Of a stretch of 64,000 nucleotides of DNA, positions 49,913-61,669 are shown one piece after another. The translations under genes were made by a program, and so were the position numbers. How positions within the stretch are numbered: position 1 is the stretch's first letter; each line of letters starts with the position of its first letter. The notes under the pieces are model-generated. The model did not search any database. It was not told the DNA's origin and saw only the letters and a program-made list of their open reading frames with translations. The stretch lies in contig NC_035174.2 of NCBI RefSeq assembly GCF_001659605.2, positions 3,784,389 through 3,848,388 of the forward strand, given 5' to 3'. The stretch comes from Manihot esculenta (lineage: Eukaryota > Streptophyta > Magnoliopsida > Malpighiales > Euphorbiaceae).

Positions 49913-50470
49913 CACCAAAATATAAACATAATAATCACTGCAAGATAGATGGGAATAAAATTGTGAGAGCAGGGGAGAAAGAGAGGCAATCGGGCACCTT
50001 TATTTTCATGGACAAAGTGAGGAGTGGCGGATAGCGAACTGTGGGAGCCGCTACATTTGGTGATGGTCGCAGAAGCCTGGGCGGTGAGTCTCCTAGCCCC
50101 CTGCCTCTGCATACTCTCTTCTTTGCGAGGGAAGGAAACGATTTCCAATTTCCAAAGCGAAATCAATAGACATGAGCGCTGATCCCGTGGCCGTGCAAGT
50201 TCCATAAATCTTATTATTCTTCCCGATAGTAATGGCCCATTTTTAGCCCATGGCTTGTTCAAGCCCATTATACAAACGCCGAAAAAAAAATTTGTAGATC
50301 TAAGGAAGACTGACGACATGTAGTATGTCGTCCTAAAAATACGTTCGAGACTTTAAGCTTAACCTGAATTCTTTGTGTCTAAAAACTTGGATGCTAGGAC
50401 ATTATTTATCAGCAGCCAATTCATCTTTCATAGTGTCCAGCAGCAACCAATTCATGTGTTTCTACCAACT

Positions 50471-50743
50471 TGGACGCCTCCTCCTGCAAATTTCATTAAA
50501 ATTAACTTCGACGCTGGTGCGGGTGGGTAGGAAGTTTGGAAGGGGATCAACAGCAACAATCGCAAGGGACAGTAATGGCAATCCAATCACTTGGAGCTGC
50601 AGAGTTCATGATGCTATATGATTATTCTCTGGTCTTGAAATGCATTGCTTGTAGAGATGCGCTCCTGCTAGATATTAACTATGGCTTCAATTATATGTCA
50701 ATTAAAGGAGATTTTTTTAGGGTGATTCAAACGTTATCTGGTC
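50471..50743 (+). pseudogene. LINE-type RNase H-like domain relic
   Basis: The plus strand reads WTPPPANFIKINFDAGAGG then a TAG stop; a shifted frame continues STATIARDSNGNPITWS, and a further shift gives CIACRDALLLDINYGF and NYMSIKGDFFRVIQTLSG. This is the order of a plant retroelement RNase H-like domain, from the first catalytic Asp (NFDAG) to the later Asp (KGD). Frameshifts and a stop show it is dead. No flanking reverse transcriptase was seen. Confidence 0.7.
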
Positions 50744-52705
50744 AAGCCTTTTCCTTAAACATTCAAGGGCTGTATGTGGACATATTTGTTTAATCTATTG
50801 AATTACCTCCTTTCTGAAAAAAACAATTAAAAAAAAAGTTAGTACACAAAAAAGGTCAAAATAAATTACGAGGCAATATGAAATGAAGAGATGGGACATG
50901 AAGAGTACTGTTTATGCAAGGGAACAGCAAGCACTGAGCAACCGACACAGTATTGCATATGTCAGATACTTGACGTGTCATCATCTCATTGGCAGTTCAG
51001 AAGTACGGTGTGGTTGACTGAAAAGAAGACAACGATCCATTATTTTTCTTTGGAAATTTCTTCAGCGTGCAGTGGTAGGACCACTGAGTCATTGACACGT
51101 TGCAAAATTCAGATTATGAAGTTCAGAAGATAATCTCAGGCGGAGGTGCAAGTAGATGCGGAAGCAGCTGATTACGAGACCGAAATCATCAAATCAATTA
51201 AATAATTATGAGGTGTGTTGGAATTTCACATTTTTTTATTCAAAGTACAAAAACAGCCTTTTTCAGAGACGGAAGAGCTTCGGCAGCTGACTTAGCAGGA
51301 ACACCTGACGCTTTCTGTACTTCCTCTGCATTTTATTTTCTTCATGGCCAAGGAATAGTGCTGCTTTTAAAAATTTGATCAGCAGAAGGAAAAACAATGC
51401 GAGAAAAATTAAAAGAAAAGATAAAAACTGAAAAAAAAAACATTTTTTTAATATTGTTTTAATAAAGTTTGAAAAATATTGAAAAAATCTTTTTTAAGAA
51501 TAAAATTACAACTTTATCCTTGAATGTAAAAACAACTTACAATATATAGAAATATATTTATAATTTTAAATTTTTTCATCCACTTTTCTCACAATTTCAA
51601 GGGAAAATAAAATTGAAATGTAAATAATATTTTTCTCTTTAAATTTTACTTTCTGATTATTTTCCTCTCAACCAAACATGAAATTATACAACAATAAATT
51701 TATTTTCCTAACTAGCTTTTCTTATTTATTCTCTCCTTTTGAAATAATTTTAATATTAAAATAAAAAATCAACCGGTTCTCTATCCCTTTTGGTAGAGAA
51801 AGACTCTCTCTTTATTTTCTTAATTTTTTTTATTTTTATGGTTTAAGACCTTTTTTACCGGCTATTAGCCTCACTTGCAAGAGCAGGGAAAATCTCCTTC
51901 TCAACCACACATGTGGGTTTCATCCTACCTTGTTGGATTGATGTATATGAGTTCTTTTTTTATATTATTATTTATTTTTATTTTATACTTGCTTAAGTTT
52001 ATTGATAGGACTGCTATTTCTTTTCCATGTTGAAAGTTGCTCTACTTGGTTTAACTATACACTTGAGCTATGGAGAAGGTTTCTATGGAATGCATGTGGC
52101 ATTGTTGTTTCTTCTCTCCTGCGAAAGTTGCTCTATTTGGTTTGACTGTGGATATGTTAAGTCTATTTTGGGAGGTTTCTAGGGGAGCAGAGAGTGGTAT
52201 CTCGGGTATATATCCATTGCCATTAAAAAGGTGTTGGTCCCTTAATTATTATATATGAAAGTGAGAAACTAAGAGTTATGCTAGACCTTCCTAGATTTCC
52301 ACAGTTAGGTTTTGGGTGTTTTTGAAGATTTGTTGATGGATCTGTAATAGATATGGCTATGCTTTTTCTTCTTTATGGGAGGTCTCTGATTGTGAATTTG
52401 TTTTTAACGTTTGTATGTATGTGATGTGTTGATCCTTAGCCTATATGTCTTTCCTCTTCAGATATACGCTATATTGTTATTTCCGGAGTAAGGATTGAAG
52501 TTCGCTATACAAGGCTAAGGTTTTGTATTTCGCTGCAAGTTTTCAACAGAGCTACATTTATTAAATAATAATTCTTAAAATAAAAATCAACAATAATTAA
52601 AGAAAATAAATATATGATTAGTCTGTACCTAACCTATGAATTTATAATAATTTAATTTAATAGACCTATTAATTTGAACTTTAATTTCAATAACTCTTAT
52701 AAAGT

Positions 52706-52816
52706 ACAGTGACTTAATCTAGTGGTAAATACATTTAAATAAATATGAGAGATCTCAGATTCTACTCCTCCGATCTTACTCCCCCAATTCTTAACCTCTA
52801 TTTCAAAAAGAAAAAT
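52706..52816 (+). mobile_element. tRNA-derived SINE-like repeat, copy 2
   Basis: Shares TCTAGTGGTAAATACAT, GAGAGATCTCAGATTCTACT and CCCCCAATTCTTAACCTCTA with the other copies and ends in an A-rich tail. It has a short internal duplication of the CTCCGATCTTACTCCCCC block. The A-box region is kept; the B box has drifted to CAGATTCTACTCC. Confidence 0.55.
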
Positions 52817-53811
52817 ACAGCTAAGTGTTCTCTCTTTTCTATTAATATTCAGCAGGAGGTATTGCTGAATATAATGTATTCATGTATTAATGCCCTTCAT
52901 ACAGACTAAAACAATTTATAGTAATTGATTTTGATAAAATATATGTATATTTAAAATTTAATTCCTAAATGTTTATGTGATAGATAAAATAAAAAATTAA
53001 TTAAAACTTAACCATAAGAAAGTGTGTTCTCTAAAATATTTAAATCAATAATTGTGGAACTATTTTTATGAAAAAAAGCACGAATAGCTAATTTTATTCT
53101 CTTTTAATCTCTATTGGGTATAGTTCATTTTATAATAAAATAATTAAAATAAATTCTTTAAAAATTATGTATAATTTAATTTTTTTTTTATATAAAAATT
53201 TTATAAATTAAAAAATAAATGAATTTTTAGGAAAAAAATAAATTTAATTAAACTCTTGTATGTAATATAAACTTAAATATATAAAATGACAAGCGAATTG
53301 TTTAATGACAAACAAGAAAAACAGATATATAATTTATAAGAAAGAAAAATACTGTTTTTAATATATAGATAAAAACAAAAAATTAAAAATTCATTAACAG
53401 CTATTTATCATTTAGTAACTAGTTTATCATTTCATTTAAAAAAAATCATTTCTTATAAAGCAAGTAACATAAAATCACTTAACTAATAATTTTCCATAAT
53501 TTTCCCGCTTCGTGGCTTAAAAGGTTCGTGTTGCTGACGCGTCGAAATCTGAGTGGACATTGGAACTCCAATGCGAGGAATGTAAGATATGGAATTGCGA
53601 AGGAACCAAATGACACACAATCTGACTGGTTTGATCTCAACTGTCAAGTCCCAAAGAAACATCAAGCCTCCAATTCTGTTAGCTTCTTGATCCCCCAAAA
53701 AATAAAAAAGCCATGCAAGGGTAGTTTCGGGAAATGAAAAAAGCAAAAAAAAAACAGAAAAATAATAACTATATTTTAGTCCAGGACACGCATAGAAGGA
53801 AAGATAGAGGT

Positions 53812-56561
53812 ATGGATCCGGAGGTCTTCACGGCAAGTTTGTTCAAGTGGGACCCCCGAGCACTGGTACCAGCACCGAACCGTCTGTTCGAAGCGGTGGC
53901 TCCACCGCTCCATCCGGGGACAGCACATGCTGTGAGGCCGAGGGAGCTGTGTGGGCTGGAGGAGTTGTTTCAGGCTTATGGGGTAAGGTATTACACGGCT
54001 GCGAAGATAGCAGAGCTTGGATTCACTGTGAGCACACTTTTGGACATGAAGGACGAAGAGATTGATGAGATGATGAACAGTTTATCTCAGATTTTCAGGT
54101 GGGATCTTCTTGTTGGGGAAAGATATGGTATAAAGTCGGCGGTCAGAGCTGAGAGGAGGAGGCTAGAGGAGGAGGATTCCCGGCGTAGACATCTACTATC
54201 AGGGGATACTACCAAAGCTATCGATGCTCTCTCCCAAGAAGGTTGGTCACCGATCCACCATGTTTTCTTTTTTAAAACTACAATATATGTATATATATAA
54301 TTCTTATTATTTCTTTATATGAACACTAAATTTCTTGCATTTTTCTGGAGTAGTAACTAAGTTATATTTTATGGGAATGAATATACGTAGAAGAGAATTC
54401 GAGGGTTTTGCTCTCTTTTTCTATAAATATTCTATTTTTATTTTCTTGGCTGCACTTCGATCTTTAGCATATACATGCAGTTAAATTCTATCTTTGTCCG
54501 GTAAACTTTACAAAATGTAATTGAGTCCTCAACGTTGTTCTGTTATTTGGAGTTGAGGTTACGAACTGTTACATCGATGTTGTATATGTATGTGTTCATG
54601 GCATGTAATAAGTCCTTTCAGGTGCAACACAAGCATGTGTAATCTTTTTTTCTCTTTTCTGTTTGCTTTTTGTCCTGTTCTTTTTGGCTATGTGGCTGAG
54701 GTGTGCATGGTGTACAGGGTTATCAGAGGAGCCAATGCAGAAAGAGAAGGAAGCGGCAGGGAGCGGCGGAGGTGGAATGTCGGAGGTGGCAGCAGGAGAG
54801 AGAAAGCAGCAGCAGCAGCGACGGAGGAAGGGGCAGAGGAAGGTTGTGGATATTGATCAGGATGATGAAAACGAGAACGATGAAAATGGTGGTGCAGGTG
54901 GGTATGAGAGACAGCGCGAGCACCCATTTATTGTGACGGAGCCTGGGGAAGTGGCACGTGGGAAAAAGAACGGCCTCGATTACCTCTTCCATCTCTACGA
55001 GCAGTGCCGTGAATTCTTGATACACGTCCAGAGCTTTGCCAAGGACCGCGGAGAAAAATGCCCCACCAAGGTACGCAAACAAATCGCATCTGGGCCGTTT
55101 ATTTCATCCCTTTGGGCCCCTTGGATGGGTCTTATGGTGGACTCTCCCTAGTCGTCTAGAGTTCTGGCCAACATGGTACGGTACTTAAAACCTGGTCCAA
55201 CCAAAGTGAGATGTCACGTCGGTGAGACCGGTAGGGCTGTCTTGCAATTGCCTATATATATATTTAGAGTAAAAATATAAACTCTCTAAATTTTAATACA
55301 GTTATCTATTTAATTCTTTTTCTTTTTAAGATACAATTGAAATGTTCATCGATTTTTATAAAATTAAATCTTTACTATTTAAAAAATATTATTTATTTTA
55401 GGCTTTAAGTCTAATACTGTTCAATGATTATAGTTTTAATTACTTATTTTATTTAGTTTCCATAATTTTAATGATTTATATTATTTATTTTTTGACTATG
55501 CTTAAGTATTAATTGATATTTTATTTAATAAAAAGACTAAAAAATCTATTTTTTTATAAAATATAAAAGTATTTTAATTGAGTTTTAAAAATTATAAATA
55601 AATAAATAATTATGATAAAATATGAAGGCTTAATAGAAATTTATTTATTTATTTATTTACGTCCCACTGTATGCCGATTGTTTGAAATTATGATATTCCA
55701 TAAAAAAAAATTTTTTTAATGTAAATAATGATTTTTTTTAATGAATCAAATTATATATCTAAATATCTAAGAATTTTTCTCCTTTCTAAAAAAGGATTTT
55801 ATAGAAAAATTCTTCGACTAACACGTGACTTTCCTCAATTCGTGCGATGACGTGGCACGTGGAGGCATTAACAACAGGTTTACTGTGACGTCCATTTGCA
55901 CTCTGGATTTTGAAATGCTCCCCTGAAAGCATGCAAAAGCTAACCGTATTGATCTTATGATTATTGAGTTCTACAACCAAAAGAATATTTTTTTTTTCCC
56001 TGTTTTTTTTTCATTTGTTATCCGAAGTCATTGAAAAATCATTGATTTTGGCAGCTCGTAATTCAGAAAGAGCTGAAAACGTCGCCATCATGTACATATC
56101 ATCGTTATCTTTCCATATTACTGTTGCGTTCAGATTCACTCGTGAAAATTTTTGTCTGCACGTACGCACAGTGAATTAATCTTTCTGCTTGGATGTAGGT
56201 GACAAATCAGGTGTTCAGGTACGCCAAGAAGGCTGGAGCCAGCTACATCAACAAGCCCAAAATGAGACATTATGTGCACTGCTATGCCCTTCATTGCCTT
56301 GACGAGGAGGCCTCCAATGCACTGAGGAGAGTTTTCAAGGAAAGAGGAGAAAATGTTGGAGCTTGGAGACAGGCATGCTATAAGCCACTTGTTAACATAG
56401 CAGCAAGTCAAGGTTGGGATATTGATGCTATTTTCAATGCACATCCTCGTCTCGCCATTTGGTATGTGCCCACCAAGCTTCGTCAACTCTGTCATGCAGA
56501 GCGCAACAGTGCTGCTCCCTCAAGCTGTGTCTCTAGTGGGGGTGATCACTTGCCTTTCTAA
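53812..56561 (+). CDS. LFY: LEAFY/FLORICAULA floral meristem identity transcription factor
   Basis: Plant-specific transcription factor that sets floral meristem identity and activates APETALA1 and AGAMOUS. Three exons: 53812-54241, 54718-55070 and 56199-56561, giving 381 residues. The two introns fall after LSQEG and after CPTK, the positions conserved in the family. The start [18 protein letters not shown] is the family start; in-frame codons upstream from 53734 are lysine-rich and not conserved. Residues about 50-125 form the SAM-like oligomerisation domain ([40 protein letters not shown]). The linker (145-205) carries a Gln/Arg run and an acidic run. The DNA-binding domain spans about 206-381 ([80 protein letters not shown]). 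The tail ends HLPF, as I recall for poplar LEAFY. Intact, with no damage seen. Confidence 0.98.
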
Positions 56562-57124
56562 GGCTTCGTGGTTTTGGAGAATTTTATTTTCTCTAGAGCT
56601 TAGTTGTAGTTTGTGTTGCTGTTGTTGTACGTTAGAACAAGTGCATTTCACATCCATAATTTACAATGTAAGGATGAGCTATTTTCATTGATTACTATGG
56701 CTTAATTTTACTTGCAGTTATTAACTAGAGACTCGGGAGTCATGAGAAGTTCGATGTTTTAGCAAGATGCACGTACAACGGCTGAGATAAAAATTCTGCA
56801 GCTTATGGTGAAGCAAGCAAAATTGAAATTTTGCTAGGGGAAAAAAAAATTGACTGGCGTGCAGGACAAAAATAGTAATAATAAAAAGCAACATCCTGCA
56901 CTTTTCTTCAAAACAACCATTGATAGACAAGAGTTGCTTAGTGATTCAAAAAATTACCAAAAAGGATCATGTTTTCTTTTGGTACATTGTTTATTACTTG
57001 ATGAGAATATGAAGAATTCATAATTATGAGTAGCAGAGAGATTACATGTACACATTTACTTCAGTTCTAGTGGAATATTTTGACAATGAAATTATTAGCT
57101 TTCCCTGGGACAGTGAATTTTTGG
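56562..57124. other. LEAFY 3' flank
   Basis: Probable LEAFY 3' UTR followed by intergenic DNA. Composition is mixed with A-runs. No gene. Confidence 0.55.
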
Positions 57125-57578
57125 ACAGTAAATTGTTAGCCCGATACCAAAAGATGGCTCAATCACTGATGGTGTAAAGAACTTTTCATATTTCTCTCTT
57201 TGGCGATAACCACCATATTCTTGTTCACTTCACATCTTTTTCAACTCTGCAGACTCGGTATTGTACCTCTCCCTGGGACTCCAAAACAGCTTTCATTTCC
57301 ATAGCTTCTCTTTCATCCATAGCCTATTGACAGGAGCATAGTTCAGCCATCAATATTTGTAGGCAAACAGTGGCTTGTCATCTCATTCAATCTGTTTGCA
57401 ATACCAACACATTCAATCCAGCCATAGGAGCATTCAATCTCAGCATCCCAACAATCAGCTCCATAGTGGGCCATCTCATTTGTGAGGTGTTGTCTGAAAC
57501 GCAGCCGTTCCTTGTCAATACCAAGAAAAGATACACTCTCCCAATGAAACAGCCCAGCGTTTCAGTATTGACAATACC
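57125..57578 (-). pseudogene. Glycyl-tRNA synthetase pseudogene fragment
   Basis: Minus-strand readings in shifting frames follow the order of eukaryotic-type glycyl-tRNA synthetase: VNTETLGCFIGRVYLFL, then (frameshift) GIDKERLRFRQHLTNEMAHY and GADCWDAEIECSYGWIECVG; then a gap of roughly 40 or more codons; then AMDEREAMEMKAVLESQGEV; a frame change; and FTPSVIEPSFGIG, the class II motif 3 region, at the lower end. The catalytic core is broken and the N-terminal half and anticodon-binding domain are missing. An AG precedes both GGTATTGTCAATAC (57578) and GCTATGGATGAAAG, so the copy may retain former intron borders, pointing to a genomic rather than a retro-copied origin. It lies about 560 bases past LEAFY. 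Confidence 0.82.
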
Positions 57579-58071
57579 CTGATCAATGCACCAAAAAAAA
57601 AAAAAAGAACAATAATTGCAAGGAATACAAGTAAATAACACTATTACTCTGTTTATGAGAAAAGGCAAAACTTAAAGCGGAAAGACAGGTTGAATTATAA
57701 AACTATAAATTTTTGAAAAAAATTATGTAAATATGATATAATATTATTTTTAAAAAATCTTAATTTTTTGCTTCTTGAATGGGTTTGGTCCGAGAAAGTA
57801 GAATTCCAGACTTACTTATAGAACAAAGTGTGATTTTATAAAATATAAAATTTTAAAAATATTTAAAATTTTTTAATAGAAAATTTATTAAAGATTTTCA
57901 GAGTTCTTATTTTAAAAACTCTCGCTCCCTTCCAAACATATATTTAATATTTTAAAATTTTAAAAAAACTTATATCACCTTAAAAAACTTGGGAGTATTA
58001 AATTCATTTCGATAATTCAAATTTATTCCATTGTCGCATAACCGTGGCAGATTATCTTCTTCCCGCCAAAC
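57579..58071. other. AT-rich spacer before the coiled-coil gene
   Basis: AT-rich DNA with A and T runs and no gene. The last 80 bases are probably 5' UTR of the next gene. Confidence 0.55.
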
Positions 58072-60488
58072 ATGGCGCATCGGCACCAAAGATCTCAGAG
58101 CTCTTCGTCTCTCTCTACGAATGAGCTTTGCTTCAAGCTCAAAAGGCTTGCTTCTCGCCACGAGCAAATGAAGATAGCATATCACGAGCTCAAGTCTCAG
58201 ATCAATTCCGGTTTGCTTGAGGTGCTTTGGCCGTCTTTCTGCTGGATTTTTTTCTTGATGTCAGCTAGCTTTTGCTTTTGATTGTTCGATTCATAAAGAA
58301 ATTTGCTGATATTTGAATTTTACAGGCGGAAGGAGTGTTCGCGTCTTTGGCAATTCCGTTGATCAAGCTGGTCGGTTTGAAAACTAAGGAAATGGCCGAA
58401 GAAGGACGATTCACCACCATTATCATCAATAATCATTCACCTCAAGTAAACAAATCCTGTTTAGCAGTGATGATAATCCCTTGACTTTTAACATATATGA
58501 AAAAATTGCGTCAAATTTTTGGCAGGGGAGCCGGAGAAATGGAGTGGAATTGGAATCATCAGATGCTACTACCGGAAGGGAGCAAGGCTATCAGATTGGT
58601 AAATTGGAGGTACATATTTTAAATTCGGTAAAGAAATACAGAAGAAAGACTGTAATAAATAGTTACAGTTGCTGAAAGGTTAGAATGAGCTTTTGCGTTG
58701 AGGATAACTATCACATTTGCCATGTTGGAATTGATTTTGATGAGTGTGTCGAGTCACCATCTAATACTAATTAGTTGTTCTATGCATCATTTGAGCACTC
58801 ACATTTTGTCTAAGATCTTTGTTGAAGACTATAATTGGAAATTCCAATTTCATTTGGCTTCTCATTATGTAATTTGGTTAGGACTGCTATCCGTATTTAT
58901 TGGCTAGTAAATATTTGCTACATTCTTATTTTATATGATCCCAAAATTTTCAACTTACTTTGAAGTTCTATCAATTGCAGCTTCTGCAATGTCGTTGAAG
59001 GCTATTATTGCTAAGTTTGGATGTTAAAATTGCTTCGTAATAGTCATAGAAAATGGTAGCAGAAAATGGTCTCTTCAGATTGGCCTTGCACCTTTTATGT
59101 TCATTCGCTGAGTTCACATATGCAGGAAGAAAGTTATGCTACTAGAGCTACCATAGCAGGCAAAGAACTCATGGACAAGCAACAAACAAACCTATTACAA
59201 CTTGTTCGCCTCCTTAGACAAATTGAATTCCAAGTCAACAGTCGTCAAGATGACATTTTAGGGACCCTTGATAGCCACCGCATCTCCCTCAACAAGTTCT
59301 TCCAGAAGTCCGTGTCTTATATATCTGCCCTTCATAGTCAAAACCGCGACATATTTCTCATAACGCTGAGACTCCTTCGAGAGATATTCAACAATGTGAA
59401 TGCGATTCTGAGCTCGGTGGAGGGCGGTGTGGAGCACCTAATACAGGGATTGGCTGAAAAGATGTGCATTCCAATGGTGGAGTATGTGAAGGGCCTGAAG
59501 GATGATATGAGGAATGGAACATGTGTGCGCTTATTGGCCATGGTGGAAGAGATGGAAAGAATGATAAGAAAGGGAGCTCTCGAGCTAGAAGAAGCAAGGA
59601 AGAAAATCAGAGTTGCAGAAGAGGGGAAAACTGAGGCCATATGCAAGTTAAAGACGATAGAAGAAAGAGTAAGGAGAATGAATGAACACCTTTCCCTTGA
59701 CGAAACTGGACTTAGAGGACCTCCTACTTCCCACATGGTAAAAGTTCACAGAATAATTAAACATTTATTTCCAACTCAATGAATTTATTCACTCGCATGA
59801 GCTATGAAGTATTGATTTTATGTTTTAATACTGATTTTCTTCTTCTTATTTGTGTGGATAATCTTTTGGATCACATTTAATTTACCATGTTATTAAGCTG
59901 ATAATAAAAATCCTAGTAGGTGTTTCATGCTTGTAAGCTATTATTACTTAAAAGCAGTTAACTTCTGTGAGCTATTTAAGAGTTGTTCCAAAAAAAAAGG
60001 ATTGGGGGCATGGGACTTGAACTGGGTCTCTGAATAGTGAGCCTTCAGGTCAGCTATTTAAGAATTGATTTTGGTGAAACATTAATAATCTGGGTTTAAG
60101 TTAAAATAACTTGCTAGGATCTTTTTCCAATAAAAATATGCTGGAAAATGGCTGTAACATCTTTTTCCTCTTCTCTGTTAAGTTATTAGGCATGGAGGAA
60201 GAGAAAGCAAAAGATGACAAGCTGTTATGGAAACTAACGAAGAGGAAAAGAAAACATGAAGCACCAGCTAGCCCGATGGGACCCGATGGGCTTCTACGCT
60301 TTGACACCAGTAACGGGCACTATAAGTCGGCAGGTGTAAGGCTGTCCTTCAATCACAAGCAAATTACCAAGGGTTGCACGAGAGCGCTAGGTCCACAAAC
60401 TCCATGCTTGAATACTTGGATTCCTTTGGGCTCATCGCCTTCACAGGCAATTAAACCTCCTACTTCATGCAAGCGAATCATACCCTGA
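58072..60488 (+). CDS. Uncharacterised plant coiled-coil protein (cytomatrix-like)
   Basis: Five exons: 58072-58221, 58326-58445, 58526-58609, 59126-59737 and 60183-60488, all GT-AG and phase 0, giving 423 residues. The N terminus is Ser-rich, then basic helical (NELCFKLKRLASRHEQMKIA). Next come FASLAIPLIKLVGLKTKEMA and a long helical region in exon 4 (LLQLVRLLRQIEFQVNSRQD, LITLRLLREIFNNVNAILSS) ending in a charged coiled coil (ALELEEARKKIRVAEEGKTE). The C terminus has GMEEEKAKDDKLLWKLTKRK, SPMGPDGLL and an IPLGSSPS end. I recall plant proteins of this pattern labelled 'cytomatrix protein-like', without known function. The exon 5 acceptor was set at 60182 to keep frame with LLGMEEE. Exon 5 may alternatively splice out at about 60332; see the entry at 60550. 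Confidence 0.8.
59970..60067 (-). mobile_element. Short tRNA-related retroposon with target duplication (in intron 4)
   Basis: A 66-bp insert (59986-60051) is flanked by AGCTATTTAAGAGTTG (59970-59985) and AGCTATTTAAGAATTG (60052-60067), a 16-bp duplication with one mismatch. On the minus strand the insert reads GACCCAGTTCAAGTCCC, a polymerase III B-box match, then CCCCCAATCC and a T run. This looks like the 3' part of a tRNA-derived SINE with a poly-T tail, truncated at its 5' end. It lies in the intron between exons 4 and 5 of the coiled-coil gene. Confidence 0.65.
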
Positions 60489-60549
60489 ATTCGAGTTTCA
60501 AGTTGTAGAATTTGCTATGTTGGTTTCTTTCTTGAAACTGCAAATACAG

Positions 60550-61669
60550 GATCAAATGAACCTATTTCCTCACAAGCTCTTCCTATATTCAATCAAGCGG
60601 TAGAAGATGTGCATAATAACATGTCCCATTCTACTTATGACCATGAGACCATGGTAAGTGATTTTTAGCAGCCCTGTCATGGCATCAGTATTTTCCCATA
60701 TAGAATGGTTGTTTGGGAATTTAAATTGTCTACGAGCTTTTATTTATGTTTTTTTTGTTGGTGTTCTTGGAGGAAAGAAAATCTTTGCATTTGAATTTGA
60801 CCTATATAATCATTATCCTCACTATATTGACCACTTGATCCCAAAATTATAGGTGTTTGTTTAATTATTTATTACTGATAAATAAGTCTAAATTTCAAAA
60901 TTATACGTGTTTGTTTAATTGTTTATTACTGATAAATAAGTCTAAATCATATATTTATTTTTTGTTAAAAGTAATTCGATTAATTTAAATTCGCATTAAA
61001 TAAATTTATTGATAAAAATATTTTTTTTGAAATTTAAAAAGTATTTATATTTAAAACTCGAAATTAACAGGGGAGAAGGGAGAGAAGGATTCCTAATATT
61101 CATCTCATCTTTTTGAAGGTTTACCACATGTTGAATTTAGTGTGTTTGGGAAAGTGGAGAGATTAAGCGATGAAAAATTAAAATGGTTCTCTTTGTTCCT
61201 CTAGGACTTATTGCAAGGAAATGGCACTGACGTCATTTTATTTTTAATATTTGCTGGCTAAAATTACTTTAGAGTTCTTAATAGGTGAATAGTATCACTC
61301 AACTTTGGAATTACCATGTTCAAACAACTTCTTCATCCAATGAGTAGATATATTTTATGTGTGTATTTGTTTCACCTACACAAGTTGCTCATCTAGTTCA
61401 TGTCATTATCACTATCCTTTTAGGTTGTTAATGTTTTACCATCATGAAAGATATATAGTAATTTATTGAGAATAAATATCATGAAGATCTTTGAACCTTT
61501 TCTTTCTTCTAATAATTTGATTGTCTCATGTAGAATTTACTGTATTATATCTCATTTTTGTTTGTTCTTGAATAATTTCTTTTATTATGCATAGGCATTC
61601 AATACTTGTTATGATATCAATGCCCTATTTCAGTCACTTTCTATAAATTCAGAGCTTCTGAAAAGCAAA
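60550..61669 (+). other. Possible extra 3' exons downstream of the coiled-coil gene
   Basis: Two segments look exon-like. 60550-60653 follows a TACAG acceptor, stays open and ends ATG before GTAAGTG. 61595-61669 follows a GCATAG acceptor, reads AFNTCYDINALFQSLSINSE and ends before GTAATC. They join in phase 0. A donor at about 60332 in exon 5 (GGCAG before GTGTAAGG) would join 60550 in the right phase (phase 1). This may be an alternative 3' end of the gene or chance; I recognise no family. Confidence 0.35.

Larger units (their letters stand above)
49913..53811. other. Intergenic DNA between the DYW gene and LEAFY
   Basis: Positions 49913-50330 are the likely promoter and 5' UTR of the DYW gene. 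An RNase H relic lies at 50471-50743. Positions 50880-51400 and 51840-52560 have mixed composition and no recognised gene; an imperfect 26-bp direct repeat (GAAAGTTGCTCTAYTTGGTT) occurs at 52031 and 52123. A SINE-like copy sits at 52706. About 52820-53480 is AT-rich. The final 300 bases are the likely LEAFY promoter and 5' UTR. Confidence 0.5.

Noticed and set aside
53734..53811. In-frame ATG upstream of the LEAFY start
   Set aside because: The added residues are lysine- and asparagine-rich and unlike the conserved family start at MDPE.
54688..55082. Minus-strand frames opposite LEAFY exon 2
   Set aside because: They mirror the Gln/Arg and acidic linker codons on the opposite strand and have no family similarity.
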